This document shows positions 36,777 through 45,742 of a stretch of DNA of 64,000 nucleotides, one piece after another. Source of the stretch: Neomesorhizobium sp963726065 (GTDB taxonomy: Bacteria; Pseudomonadota; Alphaproteobacteria; Rhizobiales; Rhizobiaceae); contig CAVSAU010000007.1 of assembly GCA_963726065.1 (NCBI GenBank), forward strand, positions 62,001 through 126,000, given 5' to 3'. The notes beneath the pieces are model-generated. The model had not been told where the DNA came from. It saw only the letters and a program-made list of their open reading frames with translations, and ran no database searches. Both the position numbers and the translations under genes were made by a program. How positions within the stretch are numbered: position 1 is the first letter of the stretch; every line of letters begins with the position of its first letter.

Positions 36777-37679
36777 AGCCTACGCCATCTGCTGCCGTCC
36801 GCCGGCAGCCTGATCGTCTTCGAGGCGGCTGGGCGGCTGTCGAGCTTCACCGCCGCCGGCCGCGAGCTCGGCATGACCCAGGCTGCGGTCTCCTACGCCG
36901 TCCGCGGGCTGGAGGAACAGCTCGGCGTCAAGCTGTTCCAGCGCCGCCATCGCCAGGTACGGCTGACCGAGGCCGGCGGCCGCTTCTTCGCCGACGTCAC
37001 GCTCGGCCTGTCGCACATCCGCAAGTCGGCCGAGGAACTGCGCGCGCTCGCCGGCGGCATGCATGTGACGCTGTCGGCCTCGACCGCCTTTGCCTCGTTC
37101 TGGATGATGCCGCGACTGCAGAAGTTCCGCGACGACCTGCCCGGCATCGATCTGCGCATCCAGACCGCCGACCGCGACCTCGACCTGATCGCCGAAGGCA
37201 TTCCGCTCGGCATCCGCGGCGGCTCGGCGCCGAGGACTGGCCGGACTACGAACTGCTGCCGATCGCCGACGGAGGAAATCTACGCGGTGGCAGGCCCGGC
37301 CTATGTCGCCCGCTCCGGCGTACCGGCAACGCCCGGCCGAGATGGCCTCACACCGACTGATCCATCTCGAGGAGCCATTCCGGCCGGCGGCGACCTGGAA
37401 CGAATGGTTCCAGCTCGGCCGGCGTCAATGGGGCCGTCGCCAATCGCGGCCTGCTGATCAACGATTATGTCCTGGTCATCCAGGCGGTGATGGAGGGCCA
37501 GGGCATTGCGCTCGGCTGGCGGCACTTGACCGACCGGCTGATCGCCAGCGGGCTGTTGGTGCGGCGTGACCGACCATGCCATGACGACCGGCAAGGGCTT
37601 CCACGTCGCCTGGCCGAAGAACCGGCCGTTGTCGGAAAGTGCCGAAAAAGTGCGCGACTGGCTGGCCGCGCAGGCGTGA
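36771..37679 (+). pseudogene. LysR-family regulator (GcvA-like), about five frameshifts
   Basis: The N-terminal two thirds are intact: helix-turn-helix (SLIVFEAAGRLSSFTAAGRELGMTQAAVSYAVRGLEEQLG) and effector domain to ADRDLDLIAEGIPLGIRGG. After 37230 the frame is lost and regained repeatedly. The restored ending includes EDWPDYELLPIAD, EMASHRLIHLEEPFRP, NGAVANRGLLINDYVLVIQA, VTDHAMTTGKGFHVAWPKNR and ends at TGA 37677-37679. Single extra bases near 37343, 37424 and 37567 are well defined; two more near 37230-37273 compensate each other. It probably regulates the divergent MttB-family gene. The breaks are likely sequencing errors rather than decay. Confidence 0.8.
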
Positions 37680-37719
37680 TGTCCTTTCGCGCCCACGACG
37701 AATCCGGATAAGATGACGA

Positions 37720-39564
37720 ATGCCCATCCGCCAGCTTTCCGAAACCATGGTCAACCAGATCGCCGCCGGCGAGGTGATCGAGCGGCCGGCGAGCGTCGTC
37801 AAGGAACTGGTTGAGAACGCGCTCGACGCGGGCGCAAGCCGCATCGAGGTGGTGACCTCCGGCGGCGGGCTGGCGCTGATCCGCGTCAGCGACGACGGCG
37901 CCGGCATTCCGGTCGGCGAACTCGAACTGGCGATCGCCAGGCATTGCACCTCGAAACTTTCGGACGACATTCATGACATCCGCTCGCTAGGTTTTCGCGG
38001 CGAAGCGCTGCCGTCGATCGGCTCGGTTTCGCGGTTGACGGTGCGTTCGCGCCCCGCATCGGCCGACAGCGGTGCAGAAATCCGCGTCGAAGGCGGCAGG
38101 TTGACGCCGGTCAGGCCCGCGGGCGCGAACCGCGGCACGCTGGTCGAAGTGCGCGACCTGTTCTTCGCCACGCCGGCGCGGCTGAAATTCATGAAGGGCG
38201 AGCGCGCCGAAGCGACCGCCACGGCCGATGTCGTCAAACGCATTGCCATCGCCTTCCCCGCGGTTCGCTTCACGCTGTCGGGCACGGATCGTTCGACGCT
38301 AGACCTGCCGGCTGTCGGCAACACCGCCGACGCCCGGCTCGAACGCATCGCTCAGGTGATGGGCAAGGACTTCCCGGAAAACGCCATCGGCATCGATGCG
38401 ACGCGGGAGGGTGTTCATCTCGGCGGCTACGTCTCGGTGCCTTCCTTCACCCGCGCTAACGCTCTTCAGCAATATGCCTATGTCAACGGCCGGCCGGTGC
38501 GCGACAAGCTGATCGCCAGCGCCATCCGCGGCGCCTTCGCCGACGTTCTGCCGCGTGACCGCCACGCGGTGACGGCGCTGTTCCTGACGCTCGACCCCGG
38601 GCATGTCGACGTCAATGTCCATCCGGCCAAGGCCGACGTGCGTTTCCGCGATCCCGGGCTGGTGCGCGGGCTGATTGTCGGCGCCATCCGGCAGGCGCTG
38701 GCGGAGGCCGGCATCCGCCCGGCGACGACCGGGGCCGCAGCAATGATGGGCGCTTTCCGGCCGGGACCGACCAGCTATGGACATGCCGGGCCGGCCAACG
38801 GGCACCGCTCCTTCCATGCCGGGTTCCGCGCTTCCGCTCCGGCCGGGGCTTACGACTTCACCGGGTCGCCCAGCCGGCCGCTGCACGGTTTCAGCGAAGG
38901 CGGGCAGGCAAGCTTCGATGCCGGCCCGCTGGCCAGTGCCGACAGCCGCGCTGGAAACGTCGGGGTAGCGCCGGAACTGCTGACCGCGCAACTGGGTGCA
39001 GCGCGGGCGCAGGTGCACGAAAATTACATCGTCGCTCAGACGGCCGATTCACTGATCATCGTCGACCAGCATGCGGCACACGAGCGCCTGGTCTACGAAG
39101 CGCTGAAGACGGCGCTGCATTCACGGTCGGTGCCGGCGCAGATGTTGCTTATTCCCGAAATCGTCGACCTGCCGGAAGAGGACGCCGAGCGCGTCGCCTC
39201 GCATGCCGAAACACTGCGCCGCTTCGGCCTGTCGGTGGAGCGCTTCGGACCGGGCGCCATCGCTGTGCGCGAGACGCCCGCGATGCTCGGCGAGACCAAC
39301 GCGGCCCAACTCATCCGCGACCTCGCCGACGAGATCGCCGACACCGATACGGCCGAGACGCTCAAGGAACGCCTCGACGCCATTGCCGCAACCATGGCCT
39401 GCCACGGCTCGGTGCGCTCCGGACGGCAGTTGCGGGCGGAAGAAATGAACGCCCTGCTGCGCCAGATGGAAGCGACACCCGGCTCCGGGACCTGCAACCA
39501 CGGACGGCCCACCTATATCGAACTGAAACTCGCCGATATCGAACGGCTGTTCGGACGACGCTGA
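37720..39564 (+). CDS. mutL: DNA mismatch repair protein MutL
   Basis: 614 aa, intact. N-terminal GHKL ATPase: Glu/Asn in VVKELVENALDAGASRI, SDDGAGI, and GFRGEALPSIGSV; transducer domain with FLTLDPGHVDVNVHPAKADVRF. A linker (about 330-420) is followed by the C-terminal domain with the metal-dependent nicking motif DQHAAHERLVYE (from residue 449, DQHA-x2-E-x4-E) and CNHGRPTYIEL. The endonuclease motif is therefore present, as in organisms without MutH. It starts 41 bases after the LysR gene. Confidence 0.97.
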   Translation: MPIRQLSETMVNQIAAGEVIERPASVVKELVENALDAGASRIEVVTSGGGLALIRVSDDGAGIPVGELELAIARHCTSKLSDDIHDIRSLGFRGEALPSIGSVSRLTVRSRPASADSGAEIRVEGGRLTPVRPAGANRGTLVEVRDLFFATPARLKFMKGERAEATATADVVKRIAIAFPAVRFTLSGTDRSTLDLPAVGNTADARLERIAQVMGKDFPENAIGIDATREGVHLGGYVSVPSFTRANALQQYAYVNGRPVRDKLIASAIRGAFADVLPRDRHAVTALFLTLDPGHVDVNVHPAKADVRFRDPGLVRGLIVGAIRQALAEAGIRPATTGAAAMMGAFRPGPTSYGHAGPANGHRSFHAGFRASAPAGAYDFTGSPSRPLHGFSEGGQASFDAGPLASADSRAGNVGVAPELLTAQLGAARAQVHENYIVAQTADSLIIVDQHAAHERLVYEALKTALHSRSVPAQMLLIPEIVDLPEEDAERVASHAETLRRFGLSVERFGPGAIAVRETPAMLGETNAAQLIRDLADEIADTDTAETLKERLDAIAATMACHGSVRSGRQLRAEEMNALLRQMEATPGSGTCNHGRPTYIELKLADIERLFGRR

Positions 39565-39635
39565 GCGCGGAGCCTGTTTGCGACGCTTGACCTCGTCGTC
39601 ATTTTATGGCCGAAGAAATCCGTTGAAAGGCTCAT

Positions 39636-39869
39636 ATGATGAACCGCTTTGAGGGTCCCGGCGCCAGGGAAGCCCGCATCCGCTATCTCGACGGGGATTT
39701 CCAGGTCACCAGCCCTGGCGCCTTCGTGCGCTGCGCTGTCACCGGCGAAGCGATCCCGCTCGACGAGCTGAAATACTGGAGCGTGGCGCGGCAGGAACCG
39801 TACATCAACGCAACCGTCTCGCTGCAGCGCGAACTGGACGTCAATCCGGAACTGCGCAAGCGGCGCTGA
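39636..39869 (+). CDS. DUF2093 small protein
   Basis: 77 aa from ATG 39636 with GAAAGG upstream. The sequence REARIRYLDGDFQVTSPGAFVRCAVTGEAIPLDELKYWSVARQEPYI is characteristic of the alphaproteobacterial DUF2093 family, a compact protein with a VxCAVTGxxI core. No membrane or export signal. Function unknown. It is located between mutL and lpxK in many Rhizobiales. Confidence 0.85.
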   Translation: MMNRFEGPGAREARIRYLDGDFQVTSPGAFVRCAVTGEAIPLDELKYWSVARQEPYINATVSLQRELDVNPELRKRR

Positions 39870-39870
39870 A

Positions 39871-39930
39871 GCTTTTCCGGTTCGGTTGCGCCGAACCATC
39901 TCCCTTGTTTCAACGATCTGTCGGAAAAGC
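39871..39930. repeat. Nested hairpin between convergent genes
   Basis: Outer arms GCTTTTCCG (39871-39879) and CGGAAAAGC (39922-39930); inner perfect stem GGTTCGG (39879-39885) / CCGAACC (39891-39897). It fills the gap between DUF2093 and lpxK and may terminate both. The outer arm is shared with 28623-28679. Confidence 0.55.
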
Positions 39931-39947
39931 GGTCCCGCCTGCAGGGG

Positions 39948-40982
39948 TCACGTTCCATTGCGAAGCTTACGCTCGCGCCAGTTTTTCAGCGTCTCTTCAA
40001 TCAACCGTTCGGGAACACTGTCGGGCTCGAACTTGGTGTCGATCTGCAGCACATGCGCCTGTTCCAGCAGCGCCTGCGCTGCAGCCGAGCCATGACGCAA
40101 CCGGGCAGCGTCCTTCGCGGTGGTAACGATCTCCAGTCCGTCCGAGCGGGCAGCAGCCGCAAGGTCGATCAGTTCGTCGTCCAAATAAAAATGATGGTCA
40201 CCGAAGGAGCGCGTCAGCGCCACGGTGCCGCCGGCCTCAGTGACGGTGGCGTAAAATTTATCGGGATTGCCAATGCCGGCAAACGCAAGCAGTCGCTTTC
40301 CGGCGATCGCGCCCGGGTCGCGCGGCCTCGCCACCGCTTCGAAAATCGGCTTGCCGGCACGCGCGGCACGGCGGATCACATGATCGGCGGCGCTGCCCTC
40401 GCCCATCTTCAGCACCGCGTCGGCCAGCCGCAGTTGATCGAGCAGCGGCGCCCGCATCGGCCCGCCAGGGATGATATGGCCATTGCCGAGACCGCGCCGC
40501 GCATCGATCACAAGCAGGGCAAAGTCGATGTGGATACGCGCGCTTTGGAAGCCGTCATCCATGATCAGGAAATCACAGCCGCTTCCAATCAGCAGATGCG
40601 CCCCATGAGCGCGGTTCGGCGTCACCGCCACCGGCGCGTGTTCGGCAAGCAGCAGAGGCTCGTCGCCGACATGCCTGGCGCTGTCATGATGCACATCGAC
40701 CAGATGCGGCTCGGAAAAGCTGCCGCCATGGCCGCGCGACAGAAACCCTGGATTGCGACCGAGCCGCGTTGCGGTCGCAGCAAGCGCAATCGCCACTGGC
40801 GTCTTGCCTGCACCGCCGACGGTCAGATTGCCGACACAGAGCACTGGACAATCGATCTTTTCGCGTTTTGCCGCATTCATGCGGCGGCGCGCCACGGCGC
40901 CGTAGATCGCCGATAGCGGGTAGAGCGCATAAGCGCGCCAGTCCGGCCTTTCCCACCAGAACGGAGGCGCTTCGCTCGCCAT
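39948..40982 (-). CDS. lpxK: Tetraacyldisaccharide 4'-kinase LpxK
   Basis: 344 aa, intact. Phosphorylates the 4' position of the lipid A precursor at the inner membrane. Walker A GNLTVGGAGKTP (51-62), LSRGHGG, DDGFQSARIHIDFALLVIDARRGLGNGHIIPGGPMR and the C-terminal DHHFYLDDELIDL are all present. An N-terminal amphipathic helix (WRAYALYPLSAIYGAVARRRM) is the membrane anchor. It starts two bases after the waaA stop, so it is translated in the same operon. Confidence 0.96.
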   Translation of the reverse strand: MASEAPPFWWERPDWRAYALYPLSAIYGAVARRRMNAAKREKIDCPVLCVGNLTVGGAGKTPVAIALAATATRLGRNPGFLSRGHGGSFSEPHLVDVHHDSARHVGDEPLLLAEHAPVAVTPNRAHGAHLLIGSGCDFLIMDDGFQSARIHIDFALLVIDARRGLGNGHIIPGGPMRAPLLDQLRLADAVLKMGEGSAADHVIRRAARAGKPIFEAVARPRDPGAIAGKRLLAFAGIGNPDKFYATVTEAGGTVALTRSFGDHHFYLDDELIDLAAAARSDGLEIVTTAKDAARLRHGSAAAQALLEQAHVLQIDTKFEPDSVPERLIEETLKNWRERKLRNGT

Positions 40983-40984
40983 TC

Positions 40985-42308
40985 CTAGGGGTGGCCCCCG
41001 TTGCCTTCCTTGAGCCGCGATTTCACGATCAGCGGATGGATGTAAGGCTCCAGCGCCTTCAGGGTGGCTGCGAGCGCGCCCCGCATGTCGTCGACAGTCG
41101 CCGCGCCCGCCGCGATCATGTCTTCGCGAGCCTGCTCGTTCTTGAGCAAGAAGTTCACCGCACCGGCGAGCATGTCGCGGTCACGCACAAGCTTGGCGCC
41201 GCCGCCGTCGATCAGCCGTTGATAGGTGTCGCGAAAATTCTGCACGTTGCGGCCGGCCAGCACCGCGGTGTCGAGCATCGCCGGCTCAAGCGGATTCTGG
41301 CCGCCTTCGGAAGTCAGCGAACGGCCGACAAAGGCAATCTCGGTCAGCCGCAGGTAAAGCCCCATCTCGCCAATCGTATCGCCGAGCAGAATGTCGGTGT
41401 CAGGGCTGATCGGCTCGTCGAGGCTGCGGCGTGCTACCTTCAGCCCTGCCGCCGCGAATTCCGCCACCAGCGCCTCGGCCCGGTTCGGATGCCGCGGCAC
41501 GATTATTGTCAGCAGATCCTTGTGGCGCGGGCGCAGCATCTGGTGCACTTCCGCGGCAACTGCCTCTTCGCCGTCATGCGTAGATACGGCAGCCCAGGTT
41601 TGCCGGGAGCCGATCTGATACTTCAGGTCGGCAAGCGACCTCTCGTCGGCGGGCGGCGGATCGGTGTCGACCTTGAGATTGCCGGACACGGTGACGGGCC
41701 GGGCGCCGAGTGCGCGAAACCGCTCTCCGTCGACCTCGGATTGCGCCACCACATGCGCTAGGTTCTCGAACAGCGCCTCGGCGAGGAAGGCGCGTTTCTG
41801 CCATGAAGCGAACGAGCGGTCGGACAGCCGGCCATTGACCAGAACCTGCGGGACCCGGCGGGCGCCGAGTTCCAGGATCGTCATTGGCCAGATCTCGGAT
41901 TCGGCGATGATCGCCAGGTCCGGCTCCCAATGATCGAGGAAGCGGCTGACAGCAGGCTTCAGATCGAGCGGCACATATTGGTGGATGATGCGCTCGCCGA
42001 GCCGCTCGTCGACGACCCGCGCCGAGGTCACCGTACCTGTCGTCAGCACGACATTGATACCGAAGCCGAGGATGCGTTCGATAAGCGGAATGACAGCAAT
42101 CGTCTCGCCGACGCTTGCAGCATGGACCCAGACCAAGCGGCCCGCCCGGTCGTGGCCGGCTTGCGATACCGTAGCGTTCACGCCTGCGGCTGCGTTCTTC
42201 CTTGCCCTGATTGGCGCGCCAGCCGACATAGCCGCCGACCAGCGGATAGGCCGCGGCCCCCGCGAAGCGGTAGACCGAAAGCATGGCGCGCGCCCAACGC
42301 TCGCTCAT
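40985..42308 (-). CDS. waaA: 3-deoxy-D-manno-octulosonic acid (Kdo) transferase WaaA, one frameshift
   Basis: Restored to 440 aa, starting MSERWARAMLSVYRFAGAAAYPLVGGYV at ATG 42308. Adds Kdo to lipid IVA on the cytoplasmic face. GT-B fold: VWVHAASVGETIAVIPLIERIL, AESEIWPMTILELGARRVP, NGRLSDRSFASW and FVGRSLTSEGGQNPLEP. The first 60 residues are in another frame; removing one extra C near 42150 (GGGCCGC) joins RPRPGGRLVWVHAAS. The gene overlaps the DUF374 stop by one base. Because waaA is normally essential, the break is very likely a sequence error. Confidence 0.93.
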
Positions 42309-43089
42309 CAGGCGCGATCCACCAGACGATACGCGCTTTTCGGTAGCGGCGTTGAGGGAGGCGGTCACCTCCTGGCGTTTGCGTTCCATTTCGGCGTCAT
42401 CCGCATCGGACCGCACGTAGATGGGATCGCCGATGACGACCGTGCCGCGCCCGAAAGGCAGATTGATGGTCGTTTTGTCCCAACTCCTCTCCAGCACCTT
42501 GCGGCGGCTGGTGGCGACCGCGAAGGCGACGATCGGGCGGCCGGAGAGCTTCGCCAACGTCACGATGCCCAATCCCGCCTGGCGCGGCGTGCCCTGTGGA
42601 ATGTCCGCGATCATGGCGACGTTGCGGCCTGCAGCGAGCACCCTCTTGAGGGCGATCAGCGCGCGGGCGCCGCCCTTCTCGGAATGATTTGAGTTGTCGC
42701 GGCCGCCTGAGCCGCGCACCGCCTCGAGGCCAATTTTTTCGAGCACCAGCGCATTGATTTCGGCATCGGCGCTGCGCGACACCATGACGGCGAGCCGCGA
42801 GCGCCGGACTAGTAGAGGTGGGGGTAAGCAGATGCTGTCCGTGCCAGAGCGCGATGATGCCCGGCGTCATTTCCTTGAACGCCTTTTCCAGGCTCGAAGA
42901 ACCTTCGACGAACGGGTTGGTCAGCCTGATCAGGCGCAACACCGAAGCGAGAACGCTGGCCAACGCATTCTTCACGAGACGCGACTGCGCCAGTGGCCTG
43001 CGGACCGACTTCCAGAAGGCCTTCATCGCACGGGGGCGGCGTGGCTCTGCAGCGGCTCCCACCGCCTGCGTTGCAGTTTTTTCGTCCAT
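42308..43089 (-). CDS. DUF374 lysophospholipid acyltransferase-family protein, two frameshifts
   Basis: Restored to 259 aa from ATG 43089. One membrane helix near residues 34-50 (NALASVLASVLRLIRLTNPF), then PGIIALWHGQHLL (HxxxxD-like acyltransferase entry), VSRSADAEINALVLEKIG, AVRGSGGRDN and IPQGTPRQAGLGIVTLAKLSG. One extra G near 42809 and one extra C near 42334 split it. The restored end EKAYRLVDRA overlaps the waaA start. These proteins lie with waaA/lpxK and are thought to acylate a lipid A or phospholipid intermediate. Confidence 0.85.
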
Positions 43090-43093
43090 CACG

Positions 43094-43345
43094 TCAGTTC
43101 TGACCGGCCATCTTGTTTTCCGGTTCGAGCAGCCGGTGCAGGTGAACGATGAAGTAGCGCATATGCGCATTGTCCACCGTTGCCTGCGCCTTGGCCTTCC
43201 ACGCGAATTCGGCGGACTTGTAGTCGGGAAAGATTCCGACAATGTCGAGTCCGTCGAGATCGCGGAACTCGGTGCCGCCAAGCTTGGTCAGTTCGCCGCC
43301 GAAAACCAGATGCAAAAGCTGCTTTTTACCGTCTGCACCGGTCAT
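43094..43345 (-). CDS. DUF4170 small protein
   Basis: 83 aa, starting MTGADGKKQLLHLVFGGELTK. The pattern LVFGGELxxLxxxxFxDLDxLDIVGIFPDY and AHMRYFIVHLHRLLEPE is the DUF4170 family, confined to alphaproteobacteria and usually placed before the DUF374/waaA genes. Intact and tightly coupled (4 bases) to the DUF374 gene. Function unknown; linkage to lipid A genes suggests an envelope role. Confidence 0.85.
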   Translation of the reverse strand: MTGADGKKQLLHLVFGGELTKLGGTEFRDLDGLDIVGIFPDYKSAEFAWKAKAQATVDNAHMRYFIVHLHRLLEPENKMAGQN

Positions 43346-43421
43346 GTCCGTTCAAATCCCAAATCACGAAGATGCGTGCTGCTTAGATCAAAAAGCCGCA
43401 GTTTGAAACCCTTTCGAGCTT

Positions 43422-44227
43422 CTATCCGTGCTCAAACGCCGCGATCACGGCCGTCATTGCTCGAAGCAAAGCGCCACTGCCCGCCGCCAGCGCGCCGTGA
43501 CGCGGGTTTGGGCCGGCATAGTGCAGGCCTTTCGCCGCGCAGTCCAGCAGCCGCCCGCCGGCCTCCCGCAGGATCAGGTCGGCCGCGGCCAGATCCCAGT
43601 CATGTGCGTTGCGGCTTGACGAAGGTTGCGTCGAGTTCGCCTTCGGCCACCATGGCGATCCGATAGGCGAGCGAGGGAATGTAGGGAACGCGCTGGTAAA
43701 CCGGCTGCGCAGGTTTGCGGGCGTAGCATCGATCAGGGGCTTGGGGCCGGCGACGCAAACCGTCTCGCCGGGCGGCGTTCACCTGCAGGCCGCCACCGTT
43801 CTTGAACGCGCCGCTTCCAGCGCTGCGCCCAGAATGATCTCGCTCTTCGCCGGGCAGTCGAGCACGCCGGCCAGGGGATACGCCATTTTCGACCACGGCG
43901 ATGCAGACGCACCAGGTCCTGCGCCCGTCGAGGAAGGCGCGCGTGCCGTCGATCGGATCGACGACGAAGGTGCGCCGGGAAGCCAGCCGCGCCGGCGCTG
44001 TCGGCGGTTTCCTCCGACAGCCAGCCATAGTCAGGACGCGCCGCGAGCAGGGTCTCGCGCAGATAGCGTGTCGACGGCGTAGTCGGCCTCGCTGACCGGC
44101 GACGGCCACCCTTCATCCAGACTTCCGGGCTTGGCCTTGAAGAAGCCGCAGCGCGATCCGGCCGGCCTCCTCGGCAGCATCGCGGATCAGCTGCGAGGTC
44201 GATCGCCGCCTGCGATGACTGGAGCAC
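43422..44227 (-). pseudogene. Inositol monophosphatase-family (CysQ-like) phosphatase, multiple frameshifts
   Basis: About 267 aa if restored, possibly from GTG 44227. Metal/phosphate motifs are all recoverable in different frames: PDYGWLSEETADS (Glu), FVVDPIDGTRAFLDGRRTW (DPIDGT) and DWDLAAADLILREAGG near the end, finishing AMTAVIAAFEHG at TAG 43424-43422. These are the three signatures of the IMPase/3'(2'),5'-bisphosphate nucleotidase family. At least six single-base indels interrupt it. In Rhizobiales the gene sits between pmbA and DUF4170, as here. Substrate (PAP, inositol phosphate) is uncertain. Confidence 0.75.
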
Positions 44228-44228
44228 C

Positions 44229-45583
44229 TCAACTGCCGGCAAGCGTCATGCCCTTCGATCAGAAGCGTCGGCGCGGCAGTGCCGAAATTGCGGTCGAGGT
44301 CGTTGGCCGGCATCGATGTTCAGGAACATGTCCTTGAGATTCGACGCAATCGTCACCTCGGAGACCGGATAGGCGAGCTCGCCGTTCTCGATCCAGAAGC
44401 CGGACGCGCCGCGGCTGTATTCGCCGGTCACCATGTTGACGCCCTGGCCGAACACCTCGGTCACGTAGAAGCCGGTCTTCACGCGCCGATCAGCTCTTCC
44501 GGGCGCTGTGTCGCCGGGCTCGATCGCGAGATTGGTCGATGACGGCGACACCGACGTGCCGCACGCGCACGCCGCGGCCATTGGTCTCCAGGCCGAGTTC
44601 GCGCGCCGCCGAGGTCGACAGGAACCAGTGCTGCAGCACGCCGTCCTCGACCATGTCGAGCGGCTCGCCCTCGACGCCTTCGCCGTCGAACGGCCGCGAC
44701 GACTGGGCCGCGCACGCGCAGCGGATCGTCGGTGACGGTGATGCCCGCGCGAGGCCACCTGCTTGCCCATCATGTCGCGCAGGAAACTGGTCTTGCGCGC
44801 GACCGAGGCGCCGTTGATCGCGCCGGCCAGATGGCCGGCAATGCCGCGCGCCACGCGCGGATCGAAGACCACGGTCGACCGGTCCTGTCTTGCGCCTTGC
44901 GGGCATTGAGGCGCGGACCGCGCGCTCGCCGGCCTTGCGGCCGATTGTCTTCGGGCGCGTCGAGATCGGCGAAATGCAGGCGCGAGGAAAAATCGTAGTC
45001 GCGCTCCATCGCCGGTGCCCTCGCCGGCGATGACGCTCGCCGAGCGCGAGAAGCGCGAGCCGACATACTGGCCGAGAAAGCCGTGCGAGGTCGCGAGCAC
45101 CAGCCCGCCGAGCCCGGCGCTGGCGCCGCTGCCGCCGGAATTGGTGACGCCCTGCGACGCGCAAGCGCCGCCTCTTCGGCCGCAAGCGCGTCCTCCTTCA
45201 GCTGTTCGGCCGAAACGTCGGTCGCGTCGAACAGGTCGAGATCGCGGACTGTCTTCGCCAGCCGCGACGGATCGGCGAGGCCCTGGATAGGGATCTTCCG
45301 GCGAGACGCGGGCCATCGCGACGGCGCGCTCGGCGAGCTCGGCAGGATCGAAGAGGCGGTCGCCGAGACGCTGGCGACCCGCTTGCCGACGAAGACGCGC
45401 AGCGAAATGTCGTCGCTTTCGGACGCTTCGGTGCCTTCGACCTTGCCGAGCCGCACCGACACGCTGCTCGAGCGGCCGCGCACCGCCACCGCGTCGGCGG
45501 CGTCGGCGCCGGCCTTCTTCGCGGCCTCGACGAGGGCGGCGACGCGGTCGACAAGCTTGGAGGCATCGACGCTGTTCGGTCAT
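44229..45583 (-). pseudogene. pmbA: TldD/PmbA-family protein (PmbA/TldE), multiple frameshifts
   Basis: About 450 aa if restored from ATG 45583 (MTESVDASKLVDRVAALVEAAKKAGADAAD after removing one C). Recognisable in pieces: VAVRGRSSSVSVRLGKVEGTEASESDDISLRVFVGKRVASVS, DLFDATDVSAEQLKEDALAAEEAAL, VNMVTGEYSRGASGFWIENGELAYPVSEVTIASNLKDMFLNI and the end GTAAPTLLIEGMTLAG. The last block is a hallmark of PmbA/TldE, the non-HExxxH partner of the TldD metalloprotease. About ten indels break it. It is the first gene of the lipid A-side operon, ending two bases before the phosphatase. Confidence 0.78.
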
Positions 45584-45742
45584 GTCAGTCGTTCCTGGCC
45601 GTGCGACATTGCGGCCGCGCTTTGCGAACGCATCGCTTCGGCACCATCTATTGTTCCGGCCATGCTTGTGCAATGGGTGCGGCATCACGGCAAATTGCAG
45701 CGCAGATGCCGGCACGCGGCGCAATTTCGAGGGAAGATTGTC

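Noticed and set aside
34634..36874. Apparent 746-aa fusion of MttB N-terminus and a secreted protein
   Set aside because: The middle is an out-of-frame reading of the MttB barrel; two separate genes are clear once the indel is corrected.
36771..37679. Reading the LysR gene as a decayed pseudogene
   Set aside because: Five indels without internal substitutions or stops in the restored frame, in a sequence where such indels also hit essential genes, point to sequencing error.
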